49,286 nucleotides of DNA from JAJNBA01 sp035512775. Its GTDB lineage: Bacteria; Actinomycetota; UBA4738; HRBIN12. The notes under the pieces were generated by a model. The model made no database searches and had not been told where the DNA came from. It was given only the letters and a program-made list of their open reading frames with translations. Position numbers and translations under genes: made by a program. The stretch is taken from assembly GCA_035512775.1 (NCBI GenBank), contig DATKDI010000068.1, forward strand, positions 1 through 49,286, written 5' to 3'. Positions within the stretch are counted from its first letter, which is position 1. Every line of letters begins with the position of its first letter. This document shows, in pieces, positions 39,340 to 48,354 of the stretch.

Positions 39340-41546
39340 CGGGCGGTGTCATCGACGGACGAGCGCTCGCTCCGATCCGCTTCCCGACCCTCGGGCCGTG
39401 TCTCCGATGGTGCCCCCGGCTCCGCGTGGGTCGCGGTCACGTCGACCGCGATGCCGTGCCACACCTCCGGGGTCACGCCGGGCGGGGAGACTCGACGGCC
39501 GAAAGAGTGGATCCATCGGATCCCGCCGTCGCGTCGGACGATCCGGTAGGTGTCCTCCCAGATCCCTGTGTGATCGGAGCGAGACAGGACCTCTCTCACG
39601 CGCGCCCGATCGTCGGGGTGCACCATCCGGGGGAAGTGCTTGCGCTCGACCATGAGCTCCTCCGGCGTGTAGCCCAAGATGTCGAACGCTTGGGAGCCGA
39701 TGTAGGTGTATCGCTCGAGTCCCGTCTCGGGATGGATCGTCTCGGACCACGGGATCACCAGCGCGCCCTCGAGCGCCAGCCGCTGATGCCGTTCGGACGC
39801 CTCGAGGCGAGCCTTCGCCTCTTCGCCGTCGGTCACATCGAGCAGGATGCCCTGGAACGTCCACGGCCTCCCATACGAGTCGCGCGTCAGCATGCTTCCC
39901 GTGTCGAGGACCCAGATCACGTTCCCGTCCGAGCGGATCATCCGGTAGCGCATCGTCCACGGCTCGCCGGTTCGCGCGCTCCGCCCCATCGTCCGAGCCA
40001 CGTCGTCCCGATCGTCGGGATGCACCATCTCGAGCCACTCCGACTCGCGCAGCCAATGCTCGATCGGGTATCGAACGAGCTCGGCAGCCTGGGGGCTGAT
40101 GTAATCCACGCTCACCGTAGGTGGGGAGTCGTCGGCGGCATAGGTGAGCCTGAACGAGAAGACGACGACGGGACCGTGCTCGGCGAGGGTCCGGAAACGG
40201 TCCTCAGCGACCTCCGCTTTCGACTCGGCCTCCTTCCATGCCGTCACATCGAGCATGACTCCCTGGAACGATGAGGGATCGCCACCGTCCGTTCTCGAGA
40301 TGAGAGAGGCGTGGTCGAGCACCCAGACGACGCTGCCGTCCTTGGCGAGGAATCGGTACTCCATCTGGAACGGATCGCCCGTTCGGGCGCACCCGGAGAG
40401 GGCAGCCGCCACTCGCGCCTGATCGTGAGGGTGGATGCGGGTCGAGGCCTGCCAGTCATCGGTGGAGAAGCCGAGCACGTCCTGGAGGCTCGGACTCACG
40501 TAGGTGAAGGAACGTGGCTCATCACCGGGACGCACCTCCCAGATGTAGGCGATGCAGGGCATGTTCTCGACGAGCCGCCGATACCGCTCCTCGACCTGCC
40601 GGACCTCCTTCTCCATCCGACGGCGTTCGCCGATCTCGAGGGCCATCAGTTCGTTCGCCTCTTGCAGTTCGTTCGTCCGCTCGGCGACGCGCCGTTCGAG
40701 GTCCTCCTTGTGGAGTTCCAGCATCTCCCTGGCGTCGTGCTTGGACGTGATGTCGATCATGACCCCGTGCCAGGCGGCGCCTCCGCGATCGCGCCCGCCC
40801 ATCAGGATCGCGCGATCGTGCACCCACACCACCCTGCCGTCGCTCGCGATCAAGCGGTACTCCACGTCCCAGGGCTCTCCCGTCTGACTGTGCCGGTCGT
40901 GATGGGCAAGGACGACCTCTCGATCGTCGGCGTGAAGGAGCTCGATCCAGATATCGGGCTGATCGAGCCATTCCGCCCGCGTGTAGCCGAGCACTTGCTC
41001 CACGTGCGGACTGACGAAGAGCGTTCGGCGTTCGTCATCGGGGTCCATCTCGTAGACCACCGCGGGCACTCGTTCGATGAGCGCTCGGTAGCGCACCTCC
41101 GAGGCCCGAACGCCCTCCTCGGAAAGTCTCTCTGCCGTGATGTCGTCGATCACCCCCTGCCACGCCAGTCGGTGTCCTGACTCGCTGAGCACCAGGACGC
41201 TTGATTCCCGGATCCAGACCTCTTGCCCGTCGGGGCGGAGCAGTCGGTACTCCGCGTGGAAAGGGGTCCCCTTCCTCCACGCATCCGCCCATCTGTGCCA
41301 GTAGCGGGGCTGATCCTCGGGATGGATCGAACGGAACCAGAGCGCGCGGTCCTTGATCAAACTCTCTTGGGGATGGCCGAGGATCTTCTCGACGTTGGCA
41401 CTGATGTAGATCGTCGACCCCCGGAGCTCGTCTGTGCCGACGTAGACGACGACGGGGAGTTGTTCGACGAGCTCTCGGGTCCGCGACGGGGAGGAGAAGA
41501 GATCGAGCGGCGAGTCGAGCCCGGAGGCGTCGGGCATGTTGGACAC
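39336..41546 (-). CDS. PAS-repeat protein with five PAS/PAC domains and no output domain
   Basis: A 736-residue soluble protein with five PAS-PAC units (about 22-145, 148-270, 320-440, 445-585, 590-705). Each ends in a WHG/WQG/FQG-x-DVT-type PAC motif, and a coiled coil (about 275-320) sits between units 2 and 3. No histidine kinase, GGDEF, EAL, cyclase or DNA-binding domain follows; the C-terminus is a polar tail of about 30 residues. It may act as a sensor or scaffold partner for a separate kinase, such as the GAF kinase on the other side of tRNA-Ser. GTG 41546 has TACGCT 6 nt upstream; ATG 41537 is an alternative. Confidence 0.85.
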   Translation of the reverse strand: MSNMPDASGLDSPLDLFSSPSRTRELVEQLPVVVYVGTDELRGSTIYISANVEKILGHPQESLIKDRALWFRSIHPEDQPRYWHRWADAWRKGTPFHAEYRLLRPDGQEVWIRESSVLVLSESGHRLAWQGVIDDITAERLSEEGVRASEVRYRALIERVPAVVYEMDPDDERRTLFVSPHVEQVLGYTRAEWLDQPDIWIELLHADDREVVLAHHDRHSQTGEPWDVEYRLIASDGRVVWVHDRAILMGGRDRGGAAWHGVMIDITSKHDAREMLELHKEDLERRVAERTNELQEANELMALEIGERRRMEKEVRQVEERYRRLVENMPCIAYIWEVRPGDEPRSFTYVSPSLQDVLGFSTDDWQASTRIHPHDQARVAAALSGCARTGDPFQMEYRFLAKDGSVVWVLDHASLISRTDGGDPSSFQGVMLDVTAWKEAESKAEVAEDRFRTLAEHGPVVVFSFRLTYAADDSPPTVSVDYISPQAAELVRYPIEHWLRESEWLEMVHPDDRDDVARTMGRSARTGEPWTMRYRMIRSDGNVIWVLDTGSMLTRDSYGRPWTFQGILLDVTDGEEAKARLEASERHQRLALEGALVIPWSETIHPETGLERYTYIGSQAFDILGYTPEELMVERKHFPRMVHPDDRARVREVLSRSDHTGIWEDTYRIVRRDGGIRWIHSFGRRVSPPGVTPEVWHGIAVDVTATHAEPGAPSETRPEGREADRSERSSVDDTAR

Positions 41547-41552
41547 CGGGAG

Positions 41553-41558
41553 AGCGTA
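41553..41558 (-). promoter_or_regulatory. Leaderless -10 box (TACGCT) for the PAS gene
   Basis: On the minus strand TACGCT is followed by 6 nt and GTG 41546. Confidence 0.5.
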
Positions 41559-41591
41559 CCCCGACCCGCGGTCCGGACTCCAGACCTGACG

Positions 41592-41597
41592 TACCCT
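41592..41597 (+). promoter_or_regulatory. -10 box (TACCCT) of tRNA-Ser
   Basis: TACCCT lies 6 nt before the mature 5' end of tRNA-Ser. The spacing equals that of the leaderless mRNAs here, so the tRNA may be transcribed with little or no 5' leader. Confidence 0.45.
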
Positions 41598-41603
41598 CCC
41601 TAC

Positions 41604-41690
41604 GGGAGGATGGCCGAGTGGACGAAGGCGACGGTCTTGAAAACCGTTAGCGGGGCAACTCGCTCGTGGGTTCGAATCCCACTCCTCCCG
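41604..41690 (+). tRNA. tRNA-Ser (anticodon UGA)
   Basis: The acceptor arms GGGAGGA (41604-41610) and TCCTCCC (41683-41689) pair fully, with G as discriminator, as in serine tRNAs. The anticodon loop CTTGAAA gives TGA at 41638-41640. A long variable arm is present. No CCA is encoded (CGG follows), unlike the tRNA-Leu in this window. Confidence 0.96.
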
Positions 41691-41809
41691 CGGGTCCTCT
41701 TACGACGCACGCAGATCGACCGCGGACTCGAGCACGGTCGGGATAAGTAGTTCTCCCTGCTCAATCCGACTGTTCGACGTCCCGATGCTTCATAGAGGAG
41801 CCTGATGAA

Positions 41810-43396
41810 GTGACGGACGACGAGCGCGTAGCCGAACTGATCAGGCAGGAGGCCCGCGTGGCCGGCCTGCGCGACTTCCGCACGCCTTCCCTCGAAGCCG
41901 TCGAGCGACGCAGGTTGCAGCTCTGGATCCTCACCGCGATCCTGCTGGTGTCCGTTTCGCTGGGCGTGGTGTTCGTGTCGACGTGGCAGACGAGCGTCAC
42001 GCGGGCCTTCGCCGGCACGCCCGTCATGCGGATCGCGATCGTGCTGTTGAGCGTCGCATTCAGTGTCTATGCGATCGAGAAGGAGCGCCATCTCCGCAAG
42101 CTCTCCCGCCTCCTGATCGACGAGCGGGTGTTGACGACGGCGTTGTCGAACCGTCTCCGCGAGGTGCAGTTGCTGCTCGAAGCGGGGAAGGCCATGAACG
42201 ACGTCCTGGATCTTTCCGTCGTCCTGGACACGATGCTCGGGAGCGCGATCGAGCTCCTGGGCAGCGACAGTGGTTCGGTCATGTTGCGCGAGAACGACGA
42301 GCTCGTGGTCTCCTGCGCGCACGGCAACGAGCTCGCCGTCGGTCACAGGGTGCTGCTCGGAGAAGGGATCGCGGGCCACGTCGCCGAGTCGAGAGAAGCG
42401 CTCCTCGTGCAGGGCAAGGCGGACTCGGGCGACTTCCCCGGATTCGTGCCGAACGATCGAGGCGTGCACAGTGCCATCAGTGCGCCGCTCATCCACCGGG
42501 ACGAGCTGCTCGGCGTGTTGAATGTGAACTCCTCCGGCGATCGGGTCTTCACGGAGTTCGACCTTCGCGCGGTGTCGCTCTTCGCCGAGCAGGCCGCCGC
42601 CGCGATCGCGAACGCCCGTCTCTACGAGGTCGAGCGGTCACAGGTGGAGGAGCTCACACATCTCGACCGCATGAAGAGCCAGTTCGTCGCGTTGGTGAGC
42701 CACGAGCTTCGTGCGCCGATCGCCTCGATCATCGGCGCCATCGCCTCCGCTCGGAAGCCCGAGATGGAGGATCATCGGAGGGAGCTCGAAGACACCGTCG
42801 AGCTGTCGGCCTTGCAACTCGGGACCATGCTGGAAGATCTGTTGGTCGCCGCCGAGCTGGAACGCGGAGAAGCCGCACGCCGGCTCGAGCCGGTCGACCT
42901 GACGAGGGTGGTGCGGGAAGCAGCAGCGGACAATGGGCTGCTCGATCGGGAGATCCAGGTCACGGCCCCGCACGCGGCCGTGGTGGTGTGCGATCGCGCG
43001 TACCTCCGCCGGGTTCTCGACAACCTCGTGGACAACGCGTTCAAGTACGGCCGTCCTCCGGTCCGGATCGAGGTGGCCGGTGAAGCCGAGCACGTCTGGC
43101 TGTCCGTCCTCGACGAGGGACGCGGCGTTCCGGAAGCGGATCGAGAGAAGGTATTCGACCGCTTCAAGCGACTCGACGCGATGGATGGACACGGTCTCGG
43201 GTTGGGACTTTCGGTCGTCGAGGGTCTCGTCGAGGCGATGGGCGGCACAATCCGTGCCGAGGAGGCACCGGGAGGCGGGGCGGCGTTCCGCATCAGGTTC
43301 CCCAGGCCCGCCCACACGATCTTCGGGGACGCGCTCGCCGATGCGGTCGGCTCGGGAAGCCAGGCTCCAGCACCGACGTCGCCCTCCGTATCCTGA
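41810..43396 (+). CDS. Membrane sensor histidine kinase with GAF domain
   Basis: A 528-residue protein with two transmembrane helices (about 37-58 and 71-90) and a tiny extracytoplasmic loop, a GAF domain (about 118-265), a HisKA domain with phospho-acceptor His298 (LVSHELRAP) and an HATPase_c domain (N-box DNLVDNAFKYG near 404, DEGRGVP, GHGLGLGLS). Sensing is probably cytoplasmic, through GAF. There is no adjacent response regulator, so it is an orphan kinase. GTG 41810 has GAGGAG 9 nt upstream, a somewhat long spacing. The stop codon lies within 5 bp of hemE, inside whose -10 box it ends. Confidence 0.92.
   Translation: MTDDERVAELIRQEARVAGLRDFRTPSLEAVERRRLQLWILTAILLVSVSLGVVFVSTWQTSVTRAFAGTPVMRIAIVLLSVAFSVYAIEKERHLRKLSRLLIDERVLTTALSNRLREVQLLLEAGKAMNDVLDLSVVLDTMLGSAIELLGSDSGSVMLRENDELVVSCAHGNELAVGHRVLLGEGIAGHVAESREALLVQGKADSGDFPGFVPNDRGVHSAISAPLIHRDELLGVLNVNSSGDRVFTEFDLRAVSLFAEQAAAAIANARLYEVERSQVEELTHLDRMKSQFVALVSHELRAPIASIIGAIASARKPEMEDHRRELEDTVELSALQLGTMLEDLLVAAELERGEAARRLEPVDLTRVVREAAADNGLLDREIQVTAPHAAVVVCDRAYLRRVLDNLVDNAFKYGRPPVRIEVAGEAEHVWLSVLDEGRGVPEADREKVFDRFKRLDAMDGHGLGLGLSVVEGLVEAMGGTIRAEEAPGGGAAFRIRFPRPAHTIFGDALADAVGSGSQAPAPTSPSVS
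43389..43394 (+). promoter_or_regulatory. Leaderless -10 box (TATCCT) of the heme operon
   Basis: TATCCT, 6 nt, then GTG 43401. The box overlaps the last codons and stop of the kinase gene, so the heme operon appears to have its own promoter. Confidence 0.6.
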
Positions 43397-43400
43397 GGGT

Positions 43401-44447
43401 GTGACCGGCAACCCTTCGAACGATCTTCTCCTGCGTGCGCTCAGACGTGAGGCCGTGGACCGCACCCCCGTGTGGTTCATGCGCCAGGCGGGTCGCTACC
43501 TCCCTGAGTATCGGGAGTTCCGCGGCTCCACGGACATCCTGGAGACGTGCCGCCGGCCAGAGGATGTGCTCGAGCTCACGATGCAGCCGCTCCGGCGCAT
43601 GCCGCTCGACGCGGCCATCCTCTTCTCCGACATCATGGTCCCGATCGCCGCGCTCGGCGTTCCTGTGCGGATCGAGTCCGGACGTGGCCCGGTGCTGGAC
43701 GAGCCGATCCGCGACGCCGGCGGTGTGGCGCGCCTCCGCAGACTGGATCCGGATGTCGACGAGCCGTTCGTCTCGGAGGCGATCAGGCTCCTCGTGAAGG
43801 AGCTGGAGGTGCCGCTGATCGGGTTCTCGGGGGCACCGTTCACGCTCGCGAGCTATCTGATCGAAGGCGAGCCCAGCCGAACCTTCGCCCGCACCAAGGC
43901 GCTGATGTATTCGGACCCCGCCCTCTTCGGCCAGCTCTTGGGGGCGCTCACCGATGTCGTGGTCGCACACCTCCGTGCGCAGGTGGACGCCGGTGCGCAC
44001 GCGGTGCAGCTCTTCGACTCGTGGGTGGGAACGCTCGACCGCGACGACTATCGCCGCCTCGTGCTCCCTCACTCGGCGAGGGTCTTCGAGGAGATCGCCG
44101 GCACGGATGTGCCGGCGATCCACTCGGGGGTCGGGACCGGCCATCTCCTGGATCTGATGCGGGACGCGGGGGGCGACGCCTTCGGCGTCGACCACCGCGT
44201 CCCCCTCGACGATGCCTGGGCGGTGATCGGTCACGACCGCGCGATCCAGGGGAACCTGGATCCCGCGGTCCTGCTCGGTCCTTGGGACGCCGTCGAGCGG
44301 AAGGCGCGCGATGTCCTCTCTCGCGCCGCCGGCCGAGCCGGGCATGTGTTCAACCTCGGCCACGGCGTGCTTCCCGACACGCCGGTCCAACACCTCCAGC
44401 GGTTGGTCGACCTGGTCCATGTCGAGACGGAGCGGAGCGGCTCGTGA
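43401..44447 (+). CDS. hemE: Uroporphyrinogen decarboxylase
   Basis: A 348-residue TIM-barrel enzyme converting uroporphyrinogen III to coproporphyrinogen III. PVWFMRQAGRYLPEYR (near 23-38) holds the essential Arg pair, LFSDIMVP has the catalytic Asp region, and GFSGAPFTLASYLIEG and FDSW follow. GTG 43401 is supported by TATCCT 6 nt upstream. It is the first of four coupled genes that together make heme b by the coproporphyrin-dependent route used by Gram-positive bacteria. Confidence 0.96.
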   Translation: MTGNPSNDLLLRALRREAVDRTPVWFMRQAGRYLPEYREFRGSTDILETCRRPEDVLELTMQPLRRMPLDAAILFSDIMVPIAALGVPVRIESGRGPVLDEPIRDAGGVARLRRLDPDVDEPFVSEAIRLLVKELEVPLIGFSGAPFTLASYLIEGEPSRTFARTKALMYSDPALFGQLLGALTDVVVAHLRAQVDAGAHAVQLFDSWVGTLDRDDYRRLVLPHSARVFEEIAGTDVPAIHSGVGTGHLLDLMRDAGGDAFGVDHRVPLDDAWAVIGHDRAIQGNLDPAVLLGPWDAVERKARDVLSRAAGRAGHVFNLGHGVLPDTPVQHLQRLVDLVHVETERSGS

Positions 44448-45415
44448 GCGCACCGGTGGGCGTGCTGGTCATGGCGTACGGCACCGCGAGCGGGCGGGAC
44501 GACATCGAGCGCTACTACACCGACATCCGCGGCGGGCGCGCGCCCTCCCCCGCGCATCTCGCGGAGCTCATGGACCGGTACGCGGCGATCGGCAACACGT
44601 TCCCATTGCGGGAAACGACCAGGAAACAGGCGGAAGGACTCGTCGAGCGGCTGAATGGTGACGGGACGACGTACCGCGCGTACCTCGGGATGAAGCATTC
44701 GCCGCCGTCCATCACCGATGCGGTGGGCCGGATGCGGGCCGAGGGCGTCGAGCACGCGATCGGCATCGTGATGGCGCCCCACTGGTCGGGGATGTCTGTG
44801 GAGACCTACGTGGAACGCGTCCGCGGCGCACTGGATGAGTTGCGCGGCGGCCCTTCGTTCTCGTTCGTCCGCAGCTACCACGCGCACCCGTCGTTCGTGA
44901 AGTTCTTGGCGACGCGGGTGTCGGACGCGCTCGAAGGTCTCACTCCCGAGGAGCGAGGTGGTGCGATGGTCCTGTTCACCGCGCACTCGCTCCCGACCCG
45001 TGTCCTGGAGGACGGTTCGCTCCGGTGCAAGACATGCGAGTGTGCCGACTCCTGCCGCTATCGCGACGGGCTCCAGGACACGGCCGACCTCGTGGCCGCC
45101 ACCCTCGGGCTCGAGCGCTTCGGGATCGCGTGGCAGAGCGCGGGGCGCACATCCGATCCCTGGTGGGGGCCGCCGGTGGAGGAGTCGATCCTCGAGGCCG
45201 CGGCGATGGGCTATCCCGCCGTGGTCGTGTGTTCCGCTGGGTTCGTGGCCGATCACCTCGAGATCCTCTACGACCTCGACATCGAGGCGAAGTCGGTGGC
45301 CGAGGGAGCCGGGATCCGGTTCGCGCGGACGGAGATGCCGAACGCCGACCCTGCATTCCTCGACATCCTGGCCGAGGTGGTGCGCGACCACCTCGCCGAG
45401 GTGCCGGAGGCGTGA
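44444..45415 (+). CDS. cpfC: Coproporphyrin ferrochelatase with an internal four-cysteine segment
   Basis: A 323-residue enzyme inserting Fe2+ into coproporphyrin III. The conserved His181 is in FTAHSLP, and the Glu273-containing FVADHLEILYD segment is intact. Between them lies an insertion with Cys195, 198, 200 and 204 (CKTCECADSC). A described class of ferrochelatases, including that of Myxococcus xanthus, binds a 2Fe-2S cluster through four cysteines in a short internal segment, and this protein fits that pattern. The GTG start overlaps the hemE stop (GTGA). Order and partners favour coproporphyrin rather than protoporphyrin as substrate. Confidence 0.94.
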   Translation: MSAPVGVLVMAYGTASGRDDIERYYTDIRGGRAPSPAHLAELMDRYAAIGNTFPLRETTRKQAEGLVERLNGDGTTYRAYLGMKHSPPSITDAVGRMRAEGVEHAIGIVMAPHWSGMSVETYVERVRGALDELRGGPSFSFVRSYHAHPSFVKFLATRVSDALEGLTPEERGGAMVLFTAHSLPTRVLEDGSLRCKTCECADSCRYRDGLQDTADLVAATLGLERFGIAWQSAGRTSDPWWGPPVEESILEAAAMGYPAVVVCSAGFVADHLEILYDLDIEAKSVAEGAGIRFARTEMPNADPAFLDILAEVVRDHLAEVPEA

Positions 45416-46764
45416 GCGACCGGGTCGCCGTCGTCGGAGGCGGTATCGCCGGGCTCGCCACAGCCTTCCATCTGGCACGAGCGGGCGCGGATCCCGTGGT
45501 GTTCGAGCGGGACGACGTCCCCGGAGGGATCGTCGCCCCTCCGATCGAGGTTGGTGACCTGTGGCTGGAGCCCGGTCCCGATTCGCTGGCGGCGAGGAAG
45601 GCTTGGGGCGCCGACCTCTGCCGCCGGCTGGGGCTGACGTTGATCGCACCGGGAGCATCGGGCGCCTTCCTCTGGACGGATGCGGGGTTGGTGCCGTACC
45701 TGAGCGGCACCGCCTTCGGGATCCCGGGGGACGTTGGTGACGTGCTCCGATGGGCGGGCCTGTCGCGGCGGGGGCGGGTCCGAGCTCTCGCTGATCTCGT
45801 GAAGCGGAAGCGGCGCGACGGCGCCGACGAGACCCTCGGGGAGCTGCTTCGTCGCCGGCTCGGCGACGAAGCCACCGACCTGGCGATCGCGCCGTTGCTC
45901 GCGGGCCTCCACGCCGGCGACGTCGACCGGCTGTCGACGTCGGCGACCTTCCCGGAGCTCCTCGCCTGGGAGCGGACCCAGGGGAGCCTGATCCGGGGCG
46001 CGCAGGCCGCGCAGCGGTCTGCGCGCGGCGGCCAGCCGGGACCGCTGTTCGTTCGACCGTCGGGTGGGATGCGAGAGCTGGTCGACGCCCTCGCCGATGC
46101 CCTCGGCGACCGTGTTCGCACGGGCGCCGAAGTCATGCACGTCGGTGACCGCGAGGTCCAGCTGGTCGGTGGCGCCGAGCCGGTCGACGCCGTCGTCCTC
46201 GCGTGCGGTGCCTATCCGGCGGCCGAGGTCCTCGAGCACGCGGCTCCGACGGAACTCTCGTCGATCCGGTCGGTCTCCACCGGTGTCGTCTTCCTCGTCT
46301 ACCCGTTCGGGACCGCCGACGCGCTCCCCGACGGGACCGGGTTCGTCGTTCCCCGCGGGAAGGCCCCGATGACCGCGGCGACCTTCGTCTCGCGGAAGTG
46401 GCCGGACGAGCGCTTCGGCGACCGTGCGATCGTGCGCTGCTACGTGGGCGGCGCGGGCGACGAAGACGTCCTCGACGCGCCGGACGAGGACATCGTCGAG
46501 GCGTGCGCGCGGCACCTGAGCGCCGTCCTCGATCTCCCGGAGCCTTCAGCATCGCGCGTCCATCGATGGTGGCGCGCGATGCCCCAATACGAGATCGGAC
46601 ATCTCGGCCGTGTGCAACGCATCCGCGAAGCCTTGCCGCCGGGTATCTTCCTGGTCGGGAGTGCGTTCGACGGGGTCGGAGTGTCGGACCTCGCCCGCGC
46701 CGCCGAACAGACGGCTGCGCTGGTGCTCGAGAGCGCGGGCGCACCTCGGAAGGAGCCGGCATGA
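45412..46764 (+). CDS. cgoX: Coproporphyrinogen III oxidase (HemY-type)
   Basis: A 450-residue FAD enzyme with the Rossmann motif VVGGGIAGLATAFHLARAG at residues 7-25 and the C-terminal IFLVGSAFDGVGVSDLARAA FAD-binding segment. In this pathway it oxidises coproporphyrinogen III to coproporphyrin III with O2. It is placed between ferrochelatase and decarboxylase, as in other actinobacteria. The GTG start overlaps the cpfC stop (GTGA). Confidence 0.94.
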   Translation: MSDRVAVVGGGIAGLATAFHLARAGADPVVFERDDVPGGIVAPPIEVGDLWLEPGPDSLAARKAWGADLCRRLGLTLIAPGASGAFLWTDAGLVPYLSGTAFGIPGDVGDVLRWAGLSRRGRVRALADLVKRKRRDGADETLGELLRRRLGDEATDLAIAPLLAGLHAGDVDRLSTSATFPELLAWERTQGSLIRGAQAAQRSARGGQPGPLFVRPSGGMRELVDALADALGDRVRTGAEVMHVGDREVQLVGGAEPVDAVVLACGAYPAAEVLEHAAPTELSSIRSVSTGVVFLVYPFGTADALPDGTGFVVPRGKAPMTAATFVSRKWPDERFGDRAIVRCYVGGAGDEDVLDAPDEDIVEACARHLSAVLDLPEPSASRVHRWWRAMPQYEIGHLGRVQRIREALPPGIFLVGSAFDGVGVSDLARAAEQTAALVLESAGAPRKEPA

Positions 46765-47438
46765 CCGAGACGATCTACGCCCTGTACCCGGTGTTCGCCG
46801 CGAGCCCGGAGCTCCGGGCCGAGCTCTTCGAGGACGATGCCCTCGGCAACGCCGCGGAGGAGATGGAGACCCTCTTCAAGGACTGGGCCGGCCGGGTGGA
46901 CGTCCGTGGGTCGTACTCGACGGTCGGGTTCCGCTCCGACGCGGACCTCGTGCTCTGGCTGACCGCGGGCTCGGCCGACGATCTCCAGCGGTTCGTCGTC
47001 GAGTTCCGAAGGACCCGCGCGGGCGACCTCCTGGACCCGGTCGCGTCGTTGATGGGTCTCGTGAAGCCGGCCGAGTTCACGCCCGACCATCAGCCGGCCT
47101 TCGTGCGCGGCGAGGCTCCTCGCACCTACCTCTGTGTCTACCCGTTCGTACGCTCGCCCGAGTGGTATCTCCTCCCGGCGCAGGAGCGTGGAGAGCTGCT
47201 CGCCGAGCACGGCGTGCTTGGGCGTGAGTTCCCCGGGGTCCTCGCCAACACGACGAGCGCCTTCGGTCTGGGCGACTGGGAATGGATCCTCGCCTTCGAA
47301 ACCGACGAGCTGGATGAACTGGTCGGTTGCATCCGCCGTCTCCGCGACTCGAAGACCCGCCTGTACTCCAAAGTGGAGACGCCCTTCTTCACGGGGATCC
47401 GCAAGCCGATCGCCGACGCCCTCGACGATCTCCGCTGA
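46761..47438 (+). CDS. chdC: Coproheme decarboxylase (HemQ)
   Basis: A 225-residue chlorite-dismutase-fold protein that converts coproheme to heme b with peroxide, the last step of the pathway. Tyr127 in VYPFVRSPEWYLLP matches the catalytic Tyr, and His150 in EHGVLGREF matches the heme-ligating His of HGxxGR. Where Firmicutes proteins have Lys four residues after Tyr, this one has Arg131, and the Trp follows after a shorter loop, as expected for the actinobacterial subtype. A perfect AAGGAG lies 5 nt before the ATG, which also overlaps the cgoX stop (ATGA). Confidence 0.95.
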   Translation: MTETIYALYPVFAASPELRAELFEDDALGNAAEEMETLFKDWAGRVDVRGSYSTVGFRSDADLVLWLTAGSADDLQRFVVEFRRTRAGDLLDPVASLMGLVKPAEFTPDHQPAFVRGEAPRTYLCVYPFVRSPEWYLLPAQERGELLAEHGVLGREFPGVLANTTSAFGLGDWEWILAFETDELDELVGCIRRLRDSKTRLYSKVETPFFTGIRKPIADALDDLR

Positions 47439-47490
47439 TCTCTCCATCCGTTGGGTGGACTGAACGCCCTCTCGTGCCGATGATGGCTCC

Positions 47491-48354
47491 ATGAGGAAAT
47501 CGTTCGCCTCCCTCGCCGTTTCGGCCGTGCTCCTCGCCGCGTGCGCGGATGTTCCCGCCCCCGTGAACCCGAGGGACGCGGTGCTGAACGCGATGAGGGC
47601 CGTGTACGAGATGGAGACCCTCCACCAGGAGCTGGAGATGTCGATGTCCGCGGCCGGAGAGGATCTCTCCTTCTCGGGCGAGTCCGACGTCGACAACGTG
47701 CGCAAGCGGATCGACATGACCATGGACATGGGGATGCTCGGCGGAGAGATGCAGATCCTGATGGACGGCGGTGTGATCTACATGCGGTGGCCCGTGTTCG
47801 AGGACGTCGGCACGGAGTGGGTGAGCATGGATCCGTCGAAGATGGATCCGGCTGCCGCCGCGCAGTTCGGTGGCTTCGGGATGGGGACGACGGATCCATC
47901 GGCCTACGTCGGGCTCTTCGCCGGCGTGTTCGACGTCAAGGCCTCCGGAGAGCAGGAGCTCGATGGCGTCTCCACCACCCATTACGTGGGCAGCATCGAT
48001 CTGGCGAAGGTGCTCGAGGGGTTCTCGGACGTGGTGGGGGAGGATGTCGACGCTGTGACCAAGAAACAGCTCGAGATGGCAGTGGAACAGTTCTCGTTGC
48101 TCGGGATCGACAAGAAGATCCCGTTCGAGATCTGGATCGACGAAGACGGGCTGCCCCGCCGACAGCGGATCACGATGGACTTCGGGGACCTCGTGCCGGG
48201 AACGGAGGAAGCCAGCATGGAGATGACCGTGGACTTCTCCGATTTCGGCCAGCCGGTCGACATCGAGATCCCCCGCCCTTCCGAGGTCACGGACATGACC
48301 GAAACGCTGGCCGAGGCGGGGAACGCCTCCGGCTCCTCAGGCGCCTACGGCTAG
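47491..48354 (+). CDS. Secreted lipoprotein, possibly LppX/LolA-like
   Basis: A 287-residue protein with a type II signal peptide: basic MRKSF, hydrophobic core and lipobox LAAC with Cys18 as the lipidation site. The mature part has many acidic and Met-rich beta-strand segments (EMETLHQELEMSMSA; MQILMDGGVIYMRWPVF), a half-barrel pattern seen in LppX/LprG/LolA-like lipid-binding lipoproteins. The match is by style, not a certain family call. It starts 52 bp after chdC and overlaps the convergent HAD gene by 18 bp. GATGAT lies 6 nt before ATG, a weak version of the leaderless box. Confidence 0.75.
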   Translation: MRKSFASLAVSAVLLAACADVPAPVNPRDAVLNAMRAVYEMETLHQELEMSMSAAGEDLSFSGESDVDNVRKRIDMTMDMGMLGGEMQILMDGGVIYMRWPVFEDVGTEWVSMDPSKMDPAAAAQFGGFGMGTTDPSAYVGLFAGVFDVKASGEQELDGVSTTHYVGSIDLAKVLEGFSDVVGEDVDAVTKKQLEMAVEQFSLLGIDKKIPFEIWIDEDGLPRRQRITMDFGDLVPGTEEASMEMTVDFSDFGQPVDIEIPRPSEVTDMTETLAEAGNASGSSGAYG

